The position numbers were made by a program, and so were the translations under genes. From positions 16,704 through 48,141 of the forward strand of contig DBWR01000026.1 in the NCBI GenBank assembly GCA_002309305.1: 31,438 nucleotides of DNA, in the 5' to 3' direction. Position 1 is the stretch's first letter. Each line of letters begins with the position of its first letter. The DNA comes from Treponema sp. UBA1233. GTDB taxonomy: Bacteria; Spirochaetota; Spirochaetia; Treponematales; Treponemataceae. Of the stretch, positions 6,412 through 15,682 are shown piece after piece. A model generated the notes under the pieces. It was given only the letters and a program-made list of their open reading frames with translations. It was not told the origin of the DNA and did no database searches.

Positions 6412-7659
6412 TTAGTTTTTCTTGCCTTTCTTGTTCTTTGAAACAATGTCAAAGATAACAGCAGCCAAGAGAACCAGACCCTTAACAGCCCTCTGCCAGT
6501 TTGCGTCCACACCAAGGATGGACATACCGTTGTTCAAAACACCCATGAAGATGGCACCGATTACAGCACCAGAAACCTTACCTGTTCCACCGTATGCTGA
6601 AGCACCACCGATAAAGCAGGAAGCGATTGCATCCATTTCGTAGTTTGTACCGGCTGTAGGCTGTGCTGAGTTAAGACGTGCAACAGTTACCAAAGCGGCT
6701 ACTGCAGAAATGAATCCCATGTTTGTGTATGCAAAGAACATTACATTGTTTGTATTAACACCGGAAAGACGTGCTGCCTTTTCGTTACCACCGATAGCGT
6801 ACAGGTAGCGTCCAGGAACAGTATTCTGTGTGAAGTATGAGTAAGCTACAACGATGATACCCAGAAGAATCAGGATAACCGGAATACCACGGTCACGGGC
6901 AAGGAACTGACCAAGAATTACGATGACAATTGAAAGAACAACCAGCTTAAGGATAAATGCACCCTTTGAGCTTACTGTATAATTCTTCTTGATTTTCTTT
7001 GCACGGCTGACGATTTCCAAGAGGATGTAAAGGAATACAGCGATTACTGTAATAGCCAAGGTTACGATCATTGTATACTTATCAACCCATCCACCTAAGA
7101 GCACCATTTCACCAAACTTTTCTTTGGCGGCCTCTGAACTAGGCAGGAAGCTTTCGAACAATACCAGGAACTTCTGTGGGAACGGAGAAATTGGCTTACC
7201 GTCAAGGATGATTGTTGCAACACCGCGCCACAAAAGCATACCGGCCAGAGTCGTGATGAAAGGCGGTATATGGATGTATGCGATAAAGAAACCATGGAAG
7301 GCACCGATACCAGTTCCGATTAAAAGACACAGAATGATTGCGGCCCAAACCGGAATTCCCATGTTTACTATGAACACACCTGCAAGAGCACCAACAAGGG
7401 CTACTACAGAACCGACAGACAAATCGATGTTACCACCGGTAAGAATACAACAGAGCATACCTGTTGCCAGAATAGCTACGTATGCATTTTGACGAATAAT
7501 GTTTGTAATATTCTGAGGTACAAACAATGAACCGTGACCAGAAATGCGAATCAAAACTTCAAACAATATCATAACACCAACGAGTATAAACATCATGGTG
7601 TTACCTTTTAGCGTAGACTTCATTGAGTCCTTAATGCCACTTGATTTAGTATTTCCCAT
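6412..7659 (-). CDS. gguB: Multiple-sugar ABC transporter permease GguB/MmsB
   Basis: A 415-residue polytopic inner-membrane protein of the ribose/xylose permease family (BPD_transp_2). Signature stretches are CILTGGNIDLSVGS near 105, IPPFITTLAGM and WRGVA near 140-155, and GGNEKAARLSGVN with the following helix near 290-310. About ten membrane helices can be counted. The basic segment SRAKKIKK in the middle is a cytoplasmic loop. The length fits GguB better than the shorter RbsC. It would form the channel for monosaccharide import with GguA and the ChvE-type binding protein encoded upstream. AGGAG lies just before the ATG, 9 nt after the gguA stop. It is the last gene of the transport operon and is followed by a long structured 3' region. 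Confidence 0.9.
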   Translation of the reverse strand: MGNTKSSGIKDSMKSTLKGNTMMFILVGVMILFEVLIRISGHGSLFVPQNITNIIRQNAYVAILATGMLCCILTGGNIDLSVGSVVALVGALAGVFIVNMGIPVWAAIILCLLIGTGIGAFHGFFIAYIHIPPFITTLAGMLLWRGVATIILDGKPISPFPQKFLVLFESFLPSSEAAKEKFGEMVLLGGWVDKYTMIVTLAITVIAVFLYILLEIVSRAKKIKKNYTVSSKGAFILKLVVLSIVIVILGQFLARDRGIPVILILLGIIVVAYSYFTQNTVPGRYLYAIGGNEKAARLSGVNTNNVMFFAYTNMGFISAVAALVTVARLNSAQPTAGTNYEMDAIASCFIGGASAYGGTGKVSGAVIGAIFMGVLNNGMSILGVDANWQRAVKGLVLLAAVIFDIVSKNKKGKKN

Positions 7660-7668
7660 CGTTATCTC

Positions 7669-9207
7669 CTAAATATCCTTTTTACCGGAATTGATTATTT
7701 CCGTCATAATTTTCTCTTGAGTTGCATCTTTGCCGTTCATCTCGGCAATCATCTTTCCTTCGTTCATGACGTAGATGCGATCGCACATACCGAGAATCTC
7801 AGGCATTTCGGAAGAAATCATTATTACAGATTTTCCTTCTGCGACCATGCGGTTGATAATACAGTAGATTTCATACTTTGCACCAACGTCGATACCGCGT
7901 GTAGGTTCGTCAAGAATAAGGATGTCCGGTTCAGCAAAGAGCCATTTTCCAAGAAGAACCTTCTGCATGTTTCCACCGGAAAGGTTTCCTACATCTTCCA
8001 TGACACTTGCACACTTTGTATGCATTTCCTTTGCCATTTCCTCTGAGTAGGCGCGTTCCTTGTCAAAGTCCAGAACATAATGCTTTGAGATTTTTTCCGG
8101 CTTTGCGGCAGTTGTATTCTTGCAGATTGATTCAGTAAGAATAAGTCCGTTACCCTTGCGGTCTTCCGTTACATAGGCAAGACCAGCCTTGATTGCAGAC
8201 TTTACGTTCGGGAAAGAAACTTCCTTTCCGTTCATATATATTTTACCACGTATGTTTGATCCGTATGAGTGTCCGAAGATGCTCATTGCAAGCTCTGTTC
8301 GTCCGGCACCCATAAGGCCCGAGATACCGAGTACTTCGCCCTTTCTGAGGTTGAAGTTGATTTTGTCGCAGACTTTTATTCCGTCGAATACCGGGTGGTC
8401 TACGCACCAATCCTTTACCTCAAAGCAGACTTCGCCAACATGACTTTCCCTCTTGGGGAAGCGGTCTGTGAGGCTGCGTCCTACCATGGCAGAAATGATT
8501 GTATCTTCAGAGAAATTATCCTTTTTCTTATCAAGTGACGTGATAGTTGAACCGTCGCGGATGACGGTGATTTTATCAGCAACATAGGAGACTTCATTCA
8601 ACTTGTGAGAGATGATGATAGAAGTCATTCCATTTTTCTTGAATTCAAGAAGCAGATCCAAAAGATGCTTTGCTTCCGTATCATTCAAAGATGCAGTCGG
8701 TTCATCCAGAATAAGAAGCTTTACGTTCTTTCCCAATGCCTTGGCGATTTCTACCAACTGCTGTTTTCCAACACCAATATCCTTTATCAAGGTCTTTGAT
8801 GAATCTTTTAGACCGACCATTCTCAAAAGTTCGTCGGCTTTGTCAAATGTTTCAGACCAGTTAATCTTTGCTTTTGTTCCCCTTTCGTTTCCGAGGAACA
8901 TGTTTTCACCAATTGTAAGAAGCGGGACAAGTGCTAATTCCTGATGGATTATAACAATTCCCTTAGCTTCACTGTCTCTGATTGTCTGAAACCTACAGAC
9001 ATTACCATCATAGATAATGTCGCCGTCGTATGTTCCGTAAGGATAAATGCCGCTCAAGACGTTCATCAGGGTTGACTTACCGGCTCCGTTTTCACCACAA
9101 ATAGCGTGGATTTCGCCTTCTTCAACCGTCAGGTTTACATTGTCTAGCGCTTTAACACCAGGAAACACCTTGGTTATGTTTTTCATTTCCAATAATGTTC
9201 TAGCCAT
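7669..9207 (-). CDS. gguA: Multiple-sugar ABC transporter ATPase GguA/MmsA (two NBDs)
   Basis: A 512-residue tandem ATPase. NBD1 has Walker A GENGAGKST (38-46), VGKQQLVEIAKAL as the signature region (a variant signature typical of this subfamily) and Walker B LLILDEPTAS. NBD2 has a degenerate Walker A, GLMGAGRTEL, an intact signature LSGGNMQK and ILILDEPTRGID. One normal and one degenerate site is the usual state for RbsA/XylG/GguA proteins. It powers import of monosaccharides bound by the ChvE-like protein. The start has AGAGGG 8 nt upstream. A hairpin-plus-T terminator lies between chvE and this gene, probably lowering expression of the ATPase and permease relative to the binding protein. 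Confidence 0.92.
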   Translation of the reverse strand: MARTLLEMKNITKVFPGVKALDNVNLTVEEGEIHAICGENGAGKSTLMNVLSGIYPYGTYDGDIIYDGNVCRFQTIRDSEAKGIVIIHQELALVPLLTIGENMFLGNERGTKAKINWSETFDKADELLRMVGLKDSSKTLIKDIGVGKQQLVEIAKALGKNVKLLILDEPTASLNDTEAKHLLDLLLEFKKNGMTSIIISHKLNEVSYVADKITVIRDGSTITSLDKKKDNFSEDTIISAMVGRSLTDRFPKRESHVGEVCFEVKDWCVDHPVFDGIKVCDKINFNLRKGEVLGISGLMGAGRTELAMSIFGHSYGSNIRGKIYMNGKEVSFPNVKSAIKAGLAYVTEDRKGNGLILTESICKNTTAAKPEKISKHYVLDFDKERAYSEEMAKEMHTKCASVMEDVGNLSGGNMQKVLLGKWLFAEPDILILDEPTRGIDVGAKYEIYCIINRMVAEGKSVIMISSEMPEILGMCDRIYVMNEGKMIAEMNGKDATQEKIMTEIINSGKKDI

Positions 9208-9235
9208 TGGAATCCCTCTTTATTTCGTTGTTCTT

Positions 9236-9268
9236 AAAAAATGGCTGCCCCGTTTTTGTAGGACAGCC
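9236..9268 (-). terminator. Intra-operon terminator/attenuator between chvE and gguA
   Basis: On the minus strand GGCTGTCC (9261-9268) pairs with GGGCAGCC (9243-9250), one G-T pair included, followed by ATTTTTT. It lies within the 80-nt gap after chvE. Partial read-through here would give excess binding protein, a known arrangement in binding-protein-dependent importers. Confidence 0.75.
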
Positions 9269-9287
9269 ACATTTAGTTTAGTTCAGA

Positions 9288-10361
9288 CTATTTCAGCTGA
9301 TCTTCTGTGTAGTATCCAGAGTCAACCAACAATGACTTGTAGTTGTCAACTGTACCGAATACTGGTTCGCAAAGGAATGAAGGAATGATTCCAGTTCCGT
9401 TGTCGTATGTCTTTGTATCATTTACTGGTGGCTGTGAGCCCTTCATGATTGCATCAACCATTTCAACAACCTTTGAAGCAAGAGTACGTGTATCCTTGAA
9501 GATTGACATTGCCTGAAGGCCCTTGAGCATGTTCTTTACAGATGGGATGTCGCAGTCCTGACCAGTGATGATCGGGAAGTTGCTTGCATCATAACCTGCA
9601 GAAACAAGAGCGTTTGTAACACCCTGTGCTGTAGAGTCGTTTGAGCAGTATACAGCGTCAAGCTTTGTTCCCTTTGGTGAATAGCCGTTTGCAGAAACAA
9701 GGTTCTCCATGCGCTTCTGTGCTTCTTCTGTTGACCAGTTCAATGTAGCGCACTGTGCCTTTTCTGTCTGTCCAGAAGGACATACGATTACACCACTCTC
9801 GAGGTATGGCTTGAGAACGTCCATAGCACCACCGAAGAAGAAGTTGATGTTGTTGTCACCTGGGTCACCAGTGAAGAATTCCATGTAAACAGGATCAGAT
9901 GCACCACGTGTCTTGAGGCCGAGTTTGTCTACGAGATAGTCACCCTGAATTGTTCCAACCTTGTAGTTGTCGAATGTTGCATAGTATGTAACAGCATCAG
10001 AGTTCATGATCAAGCGGTCATATGCAATAACAGGAATCTGCTTCTTTTTTGCACTGTCAAGAACGTTCTTGAGTGCAGAACCGTCGATAGAAGCGATAAC
10101 CAAAACTTTGCAGTTTCCAGTTACCATGTTTTCAATCTGAGAAACCTGAGTTGCGATGTCGTTGTTAGCAAACTGAAGGTCTACCTGATAGCCGGCTTTT
10201 TCCAGCTGTGCCTTCATGTTTGCACCGTCCTGATTCCAGCGCTGCAAGTCTTTTGTAGGCATTGAAACACCAACTTTTACAGACTTTGATCCAGATCCAT
10301 TACAACCGATGAATGAAAGAACCATTGCACCAGCAAGTAATACTGCGAAAATTTTTTTCAT
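9288..10361 (-). CDS. chvE: ChvE-type multiple-monosaccharide-binding lipoprotein
   Basis: A 357-residue exported protein. The N-terminus is MKKIFAVLLAGAMVLSFIGC, with a lipobox ending at C20, so it should be anchored to a membrane by lipid. The mature part is a type I periplasmic binding fold. VGVSMPTKDLQRWNQDG, LVIASIDGSALKNVL, PVIAYDRLIMNSDAVTYYATFDN and ITGQDCD match the Agrobacterium ChvE segments that contact sugar, as I recall that sequence. It delivers aldoses such as xylose, arabinose, galactose or glucose to GguAB. GGAGG (10368-10372) gives a strong start. It has its own promoter with candidate operators, and sits directly downstream of a sugar-sensing two-component operon that likely controls it. 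Confidence 0.92.
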   Translation of the reverse strand: MKKIFAVLLAGAMVLSFIGCNGSGSKSVKVGVSMPTKDLQRWNQDGANMKAQLEKAGYQVDLQFANNDIATQVSQIENMVTGNCKVLVIASIDGSALKNVLDSAKKKQIPVIAYDRLIMNSDAVTYYATFDNYKVGTIQGDYLVDKLGLKTRGASDPVYMEFFTGDPGDNNINFFFGGAMDVLKPYLESGVIVCPSGQTEKAQCATLNWSTEEAQKRMENLVSANGYSPKGTKLDAVYCSNDSTAQGVTNALVSAGYDASNFPIITGQDCDIPSVKNMLKGLQAMSIFKDTRTLASKVVEMVDAIMKGSQPPVNDTKTYDNGTGIIPSFLCEPVFGTVDNYKSLLVDSGYYTEDQLK

Positions 10362-10373
10362 AAAAAACCTCCA

Positions 10374-10402
10374 AACGAATTTTCGTTGATGGTTTCATTA
10401 TA
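10374..10402 (-). promoter_or_regulatory. chvE promoter -10 with a start-site inverted repeat
   Basis: TATAAT on the minus strand (10397-10402) is a perfect -10; no good -35 is seen, which fits an activator-dependent promoter. Transcription would start near 10390. Just downstream AACGAA (10374-10379) and TTCGTT (10382-10387) form a 6-2-6 inverted repeat that could be a repressor site or a short stem ahead of the GGAGG. Confidence 0.6.
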
Positions 10403-10442
10403 AAATAAAAAAAGCAAGGAAATTTACCGACTTTCTGAAAAA

Positions 10443-10471
10443 TTTTGGTATTTTATGCAAATTTGCCAAAA
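10443..10471. promoter_or_regulatory. Interrupted palindrome upstream of chvE, candidate activator site
   Basis: TTTTGG (10443-10448) and CCAAAA (10466-10471) form outer arms around the perfect palindrome GCAAATTTGC (10457-10466). The site lies about 50-80 nt upstream of the inferred chvE start, a normal place for an AraC-type activator such as the YesN-like regulator encoded next door. Assignment is inference. Confidence 0.35.
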
Positions 10472-10535
10472 ATATGGATTTTTTAACGCGTATTCATCTA
10501 GAATTTTTTGTCTTTAAAAAAATACTAATCGGAAT

Positions 10536-11585
10536 TTAGTCCCTGTAAACCTCTCCAGAGGTGTGGAAGCCTGATTCTATGACCACTTCGTCTATGTTGT
10601 TTTTGTCAACAAGCTCAGGGGCAAGCATCAATGCAGGAATCTGTCCGTATCCGTTATCTATCGTCGTAAGGGTTTCCGGTCCTTCCGCTATATCCTTACC
10701 GTTTGCAAGCAGAACCGCATACTGAGCCGCCTTTTTTGCAAGTTCGGTAATGGGCTTGTAAATCGTAAAGTCCTGGAGACCGTGAACTATATTCTGGCAT
10801 GCCGCAATATCCGCATCCTGACCACAGATGAATACATGTTTTCCCGGTTTGTATGTCTGAAGCGCAAGTATCACACTGTCCGCAACCGCATCGTTTCCGC
10901 ACACGACAACATTAGGCACCTTATCCTCGGTTATCATGTTCACCATCAGCTGGTGCGAAAGGTCATAGTTCCATCCGTCAATGTAATACGTACTGTCCAA
11001 AAGCACGCCCGTATTTACAATTGATTTTTCCAACCCCTTCATGATCATTGCCATGTTGTAGTCTTCCTGTGGCCCAAGAATGCAGCACCATTTTTTTATC
11101 GGAGTCCTTGCCAGCATGCCGCGACCCATCAGGTAACCCACCTGCTCACTGTCTATCGTAATGTAGAGGTTTATCGGTGTATTCAATATCAGGCGGTCGT
11201 ATGAAATTACCGGAATACCCTTGGCAAGAATCTTGTCTATCGTATCCGCAAGCAGAACACCGTCCTTTGCAACAATTACTATCACGTCAACATTTTTTCC
11301 CGCAAGATACAAGAGCTGCCTGTTCTGTTCCTCAACACTGTTGCCTGCGTTTTGGACAATTACTTCTGCACCAAGCTCCTTTGCCTCTCCCATAAAGACA
11401 TCAAGGTCACGCTGCCATCTTTCTATCGCAAGGGTATCAATTGAAAAGCCAATTACAGGTCCATTTTTCTTTTCCACCTCAAGCGCATTTTTTCCGGAAG
11501 ATACAGTTTCCGATTTGTTGCATGATAAAGAGAGAATCATTGCCAGACAGATAAAAACACAAAAACATTTATTACGTAAACTCAT
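10536..11585 (-). CDS. Xylose-type (XylF-like) sugar-binding lipoprotein, likely co-sensor
   Basis: A 349-residue protein. The leader reaches ILSLSC, a plausible lipobox with C22. The type I binding-protein fold has GFSIDTLAIERWQRD near 46-60, VIVIVAKDGVLLADTI, IPVISYDRLILN and ICGQDADIAA, as in XylF/ChvE proteins. It is the last gene of the AT3-PBP-kinase-regulator operon, overlapping the regulator by 4 nt; GGAGG lies 4 nt before the ATG. Placement with a kinase rather than with the transporter suggests a sensing role, as in clostridial XylFII-LytS-YesN systems, although it might also feed GguAB. No strong terminator follows, so some read-through into chvE is possible. Confidence 0.8.
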   Translation of the reverse strand: MSLRNKCFCVFICLAMILSLSCNKSETVSSGKNALEVEKKNGPVIGFSIDTLAIERWQRDLDVFMGEAKELGAEVIVQNAGNSVEEQNRQLLYLAGKNVDVIVIVAKDGVLLADTIDKILAKGIPVISYDRLILNTPINLYITIDSEQVGYLMGRGMLARTPIKKWCCILGPQEDYNMAMIMKGLEKSIVNTGVLLDSTYYIDGWNYDLSHQLMVNMITEDKVPNVVVCGNDAVADSVILALQTYKPGKHVFICGQDADIAACQNIVHGLQDFTIYKPITELAKKAAQYAVLLANGKDIAEGPETLTTIDNGYGQIPALMLAPELVDKNNIDEVVIESGFHTSGEVYRD

Positions 11586-13156
11586 TTTTCCTCCGCATTA
11601 TTCCTGAACTCTGTTGGTGAAAGTCCGTATTTATTCTTGAACAGCTTGCTGAAATAGTTCTGATCATTGTAGCCCACATCGGCGGTTATTTCCTTTACCG
11701 ATTTTTCCGTTTCCTTTAGCAGTTTGCATGACTTTTCAAGACGGCGATCGGTCACATAGTTGATGAACGTTTCCCCCGTTTCTTCCTTGAACAGCTTGCT
11801 CAGGTAGAATGAACTCATGTTCACCTTTTGCGCCACAACATCAAGCGACAAATCCTGCTCAAGATTATCCTGAACATACTGTGCCACTTTCTTTATTACC
11901 GGGTTTTCCTTTTTGGTCCTTATCTTTGTGACATGGCTTGCACATTCAAAGAGACGCTGCTGGACAAAATCTTCAAGCTGATTCCTTTCGTCACAATTAG
12001 AAAAGAATTCAAATATTGAATCAAAGGCCTCGTTGACATAAGAAGTTTTTTGAAGCGTATTGCTCAGATTGTTTGTGGTATCACGCGCACGAATCAATAG
12101 CTCAAACATCAGGTTTTTGATTTTATTCAATGGAGCACCTGAATTGAACAGGGCGTTTATGTATTCCCCCGTCAGGAATTTTACACCCGCACCATCGCCA
12201 ATGCCAAGACGGCCAAGAATCCTTTCGCAGAAATTTTCTATTTGAGTCTGATTTGTTTCCCCATCAGGAGAATAAAATACAATGCCTCCATCCTTGTCAC
12301 TTCGGTTAAGGGCCTCAAGCGCTTGGTTGTAGGACTGCGACATTTGTTCCGTAGTCTGCTGCACAATGCTCACACCCGCACGCACTTTTTGACTGATGTT
12401 TATTGCTATCAAATTAAAAGCACGGTTCACTTCATTTTTCATTGCCTCTTCCGGTGCAATCTCTTCTGGTACGGCAATCGGGAAAAAGATTACAAGCCTG
12501 TTTGACATGAACGAACCGATCAGACACTTGCAATGGGCATTCAGGAGCGTCCTAAGGTTGGAATATGACTTGAACTGGTTTTCCGCCGTAATTCCGGGTA
12601 ATTCCAGACAGCAGAAGCACCAGTGGGTTTCCGTTATGTTAAAGTATTCAAAGAAAGTTGAAACATCCGTATTCTTTTCGTTGCTGAAAATGCATGAATA
12701 AATGAAGTCGCTTTCTACCATTGGAGAAATCAAGTCCAGCTTCTTGTGCAGTTCCTGGTCGGAAGAAAACTGGCCGCGCTGTTTGTCCACCTGGTTCATT
12801 GCCTCACGAACTGTCTGCACCACAAGATTGCGGTTTACGGGTTTCGTGATGTACTTGAATGCACCGATGTTGATTGCTTCCTGCGCATACTGAAAGCGAT
12901 CGTAGGCACTCAGCATGATGATGACGGTTTCCGGCTTGAGCCTTAAGATGCAGCTTACAGTTTCCAGTCCGTTGATTCCCGACATGTGGATGTCCATGAA
13001 AACGATGTCTATCTTTTCCTTTGTGGCAATTTCAATCGCTTCGGTTCCTGACAGAGCGGAAAAAACTTTTATCTGATCAGGAAAATCCTTGTTCATTATG
13101 AACTTAAGAGAATCAATCACAATCTGTTCATCATCGGTAATCAAAACATTATACAT
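11582..13156 (-). CDS. YesN-type response regulator (REC + AraC HTH)
   Basis: A 524-residue regulator. Receiver domain 1-120 has the acidic pair D8/D9, phospho-acceptor D55 (IVFMDIHM), S83 and K105-P106. A long middle region (about 125-415) has no motif I can name and is typical of YesN proteins. The C-terminal 100 residues form two AraC helix-turn-helix motifs (LSLDVVAQKVNMSSFYLSKLFKE is the first, then VKEITADVGYNDQNYFSKLFK). Phosphorylated by the adjacent YesM-type kinase, it should activate sugar genes, most likely chvE-gguAB just downstream. The ATG overlaps the kinase gene by 8 nt, and the xylose-type lipoprotein gene starts within its last codon. Confidence 0.9.
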   Translation of the reverse strand: MYNVLITDDEQIVIDSLKFIMNKDFPDQIKVFSALSGTEAIEIATKEKIDIVFMDIHMSGINGLETVSCILRLKPETVIIMLSAYDRFQYAQEAINIGAFKYITKPVNRNLVVQTVREAMNQVDKQRGQFSSDQELHKKLDLISPMVESDFIYSCIFSNEKNTDVSTFFEYFNITETHWCFCCLELPGITAENQFKSYSNLRTLLNAHCKCLIGSFMSNRLVIFFPIAVPEEIAPEEAMKNEVNRAFNLIAINISQKVRAGVSIVQQTTEQMSQSYNQALEALNRSDKDGGIVFYSPDGETNQTQIENFCERILGRLGIGDGAGVKFLTGEYINALFNSGAPLNKIKNLMFELLIRARDTTNNLSNTLQKTSYVNEAFDSIFEFFSNCDERNQLEDFVQQRLFECASHVTKIRTKKENPVIKKVAQYVQDNLEQDLSLDVVAQKVNMSSFYLSKLFKEETGETFINYVTDRRLEKSCKLLKETEKSVKEITADVGYNDQNYFSKLFKNKYGLSPTEFRNNAEEK

Positions 13157-14696
13157 TCTTTGGTACCCTTATTATAAAAGTCGCTCCCTGCCCCGGCTCA
13201 CTGCGCGGAATGTCAAACACATCGTCACGGTGGAAATAAAGCTTAAGGCGAAGAAGCACGTTTATTATTCCAATGCCGTTATGCATTTCTCCATCCGAAA
13301 GCTTTTTATCTTCTTTTGTTTTATTCACTTCCGTAATGTTTTTATCTTCCGACAGCATGATCTCGTCAGTGTGAATCGGCACTAAAATCTTTTGCCTGAT
13401 TTCCTCGTCAAAACCCGCACCGTTGTCGCTTATCCTAATTTCAACACATTCATCCAGACGCGTTACCTTTAGCTCAACACGTCCCATCGTATTCTTTAAT
13501 CCATGCTTGATGCAGTTTTCCACCAGAGGCTGAAGCGTCATCGTAGGCACCAGTTCTTTAAACTCATCGTCCGGCACATCCTTTATGAACTCAAGGCGCT
13601 TTCCAAAACGAACCTTCATGATGTAAACGAAATTATCCACCAGTCCAAGTTCTTCGTCAATCGTAGCCACCTGCTTTTGCTGCTGAATGTTATAGCGGAA
13701 AAAACTTGCCACCTGTTCGATAAAATAACTGGTTTTGTCTGCACCTTCCATCATCGCAAGCTGAACGCCCGTATTCAAGGTGTTGAACAAAAAGTGCGGA
13801 TTTATCTGACTCTGCAATGCACGAAGCTGGGCATCCGAATAAAGCGCCCTCATCTCTATTTCCTTTTCCCTGAGTTCGTTTTCGGTCCTAGCCTTTTTCC
13901 AGATTGTCTCGATGTATTCACGTATGCTGATTATCATGCGGTCAAATGCACGGCAGATGTTTCCTATTTCATCGTGGGTATCCCGCTCAAACAAAGGCAC
14001 GTCAAAATCACGTTCTGCAACACGGAGGGCAACGGCGGAAATGTCTCCCAACGGTTTTGTAATCGAAGTGATGATGATGTAGAGCAGGAATGTAACAAGC
14101 AAAAGCATGAAACAAAAGAGCGCAATGCTCCTCTGATGTACAATGCTTATTGAATGACGGTTGTCGGTATAAGAACGCGCATTCCGTTGAAGAAGAAGGT
14201 TGTTCAGTTCGGAAACCTGTCCTACAAGAAAACGGTAGCATTCTCTGGTTTTGGGATAATATTCTTCAAGCTGGCTGTCGTTGTTTGACCTGCGTGCGAC
14301 TATCACCTGATTGCTGAAATTTTCGTATGTATATGAAAGCTGGTAAACGACAAAGGATTTTTGTTCAATCACATCGGTGGAAGGATTCTGATGCAGGAGG
14401 GAACAATATTCAATTATCTTTGCCCTGTGCGTATAATAATTATCGATTCCTTCAAAAGTACGGTATTGTACATAGTCTTCCATGGACTGCTCGGTTTCAC
14501 GAATGACCTCAAGATATGAATTCAATTCCGCGTTGGAAACATAGGCATCTTCTATTACATTCATGGCACGCAAGTCAGTCTTGAGCAAGATGAAAAGGCT
14601 TATGCACATCAGCACCAATGCAGAAATCACGCAAACCATTATCTTCCATCTGAAACTTTTGTCGGCAAGAAATTTTATAAAGGCAGGCTTTTTCAT
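13149..14696 (-). CDS. YesM/LytS-type sensor histidine kinase
   Basis: A 515-residue membrane kinase. TM1 is about 18-38, an extracytoplasmic helical sensor 39-185, TM2 about 188-210, then HAMP (211-265), a linker coiled coil, and the His_kinase domain with QINPHFLFNTLN (H301). The ATPase follows with N-box LVENCIKHG (N394), DNGAGF (424-429) and GIGIINVLLRL. Between the last two lies a charged insertion of about 40 residues, rich in Lys, Glu and Asp, which is longer than I expect. The sensor is small and helical, so sugar detection is probably indirect, through the co-encoded binding proteins. It overlaps both neighbours (4 and 8 nt). GAGGGG lies before the ATG. Confidence 0.9.
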   Translation of the reverse strand: MKKPAFIKFLADKSFRWKIMVCVISALVLMCISLFILLKTDLRAMNVIEDAYVSNAELNSYLEVIRETEQSMEDYVQYRTFEGIDNYYTHRAKIIEYCSLLHQNPSTDVIEQKSFVVYQLSYTYENFSNQVIVARRSNNDSQLEEYYPKTRECYRFLVGQVSELNNLLLQRNARSYTDNRHSISIVHQRSIALFCFMLLLVTFLLYIIITSITKPLGDISAVALRVAERDFDVPLFERDTHDEIGNICRAFDRMIISIREYIETIWKKARTENELREKEIEMRALYSDAQLRALQSQINPHFLFNTLNTGVQLAMMEGADKTSYFIEQVASFFRYNIQQQKQVATIDEELGLVDNFVYIMKVRFGKRLEFIKDVPDDEFKELVPTMTLQPLVENCIKHGLKNTMGRVELKVTRLDECVEIRISDNGAGFDEEIRQKILVPIHTDEIMLSEDKNITEVNKTKEDKKLSDGEMHNGIGIINVLLRLKLYFHRDDVFDIPRSEPGQGATFIIRVPKNV

Positions 14697-15682
14697 TTTC
14701 CACCCCTCAAAATTTCTACATCCGCCGCAATATAATTGTTTGAGTGCCCCGTGGTTCTGTATTCAATCAATTCCGTCATCGCAGTACGGCCGATTTTTTC
14801 CTGGTCGATGTAAACCAGTTCACGTATGGCGCCACGTTCAAAATAACGTAGCAGGGTTTCGTTGTTTCCCATTCCCAAAAGTTGAACTGATGATTCAAGA
14901 TGAAATTCACTCAAAAGCTGAACACAACGTATGGTATCTTCTTCCGTGACACAAACCAAAAGAGGAGTCCGTCCGGAGTTTGTATCTGACAAAACTATGG
15001 ATCTGATTGCATCAATGATGTCGCCGTCAGTTCCGGAAACAGAAAGCGTCTGAAGTGACATGCCCCGATAAACCGACAGAATGTTCTGGAAGCTGTTCAT
15101 CATGTTGCTGTAGTTAGGATTGTTTTCCAGCTCATTGGCAAAAAGATATACCGCCCCGTTTTTATTCAGCAGGTCAATACATTCGTTTGCAAGAGTACGC
15201 CCCAGCTCAGAATAATTCGTGCCGATAAAACTTACCTGTGGAATTGACTGGGTATAATGTCCAAGAGTTATGACCGGAATTTCGGAACCATCAGTCCTGC
15301 GTGGTGTCTTTATTGTTGAATAGTCCGTATCAACATAAGCGATTATTCCATCTGCATTAACGAATGTCGCATAGTTGAACAGTTCTTCCAGCGACACGTC
15401 ATCTGCAAGAGTTTCGGGAACATACAATTCGACAACAGTATTATAATCCGCACTGATTCCATCCGCCCCCCTAAAGACTTGCTCCAGGGAGGAGATGTTG
15501 CTGGACTTACCCAAAACAAGAAAATGATAGTTCCTGTCTGTTCCATTTTCCTGGGCATTGTTACCACTGTTGAATGTACCCGGCAGAAAGAACATAAGAA
15601 CAAGACCGCCGAATATCACCAAGAGGGCAACAAGTACAATTACAATCTGCGCATAGAGCCCAGGACCTTTTACGCCTTTCAC
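14693..15682 (-). CDS. Membrane-anchored sugar-binding-fold protein (sensor for the kinase)
   Basis: A 329-residue protein with one N-terminal helix (about 10-33) that lacks a cleavage site or lipobox, then a type I periplasmic binding fold (Peripla_BP_4-like). Readable segments are ADGIIAYVD, IPVITLGHYTQSIPQVSFIGTNYSELG, the LLVCVTEED region, and LVYIDQEKIGRTAMTELIEY near the end, where DNA-free LacI-family proteins have similar text. It starts with GTG overlapping the previous stop (GTGA) and overlaps the kinase gene as ATGA. In clostridia XylFII works with LytS and YesN to sense xylose at the membrane; this protein is the best candidate for that role here. The ligand is unknown. Confidence 0.8.
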   Translation of the reverse strand: MKGVKGPGLYAQIVIVLVALLVIFGGLVLMFFLPGTFNSGNNAQENGTDRNYHFLVLGKSSNISSLEQVFRGADGISADYNTVVELYVPETLADDVSLEELFNYATFVNADGIIAYVDTDYSTIKTPRRTDGSEIPVITLGHYTQSIPQVSFIGTNYSELGRTLANECIDLLNKNGAVYLFANELENNPNYSNMMNSFQNILSVYRGMSLQTLSVSGTDGDIIDAIRSIVLSDTNSGRTPLLVCVTEEDTIRCVQLLSEFHLESSVQLLGMGNNETLLRYFERGAIRELVYIDQEKIGRTAMTELIEYRTTGHSNNYIAADVEILRGGK

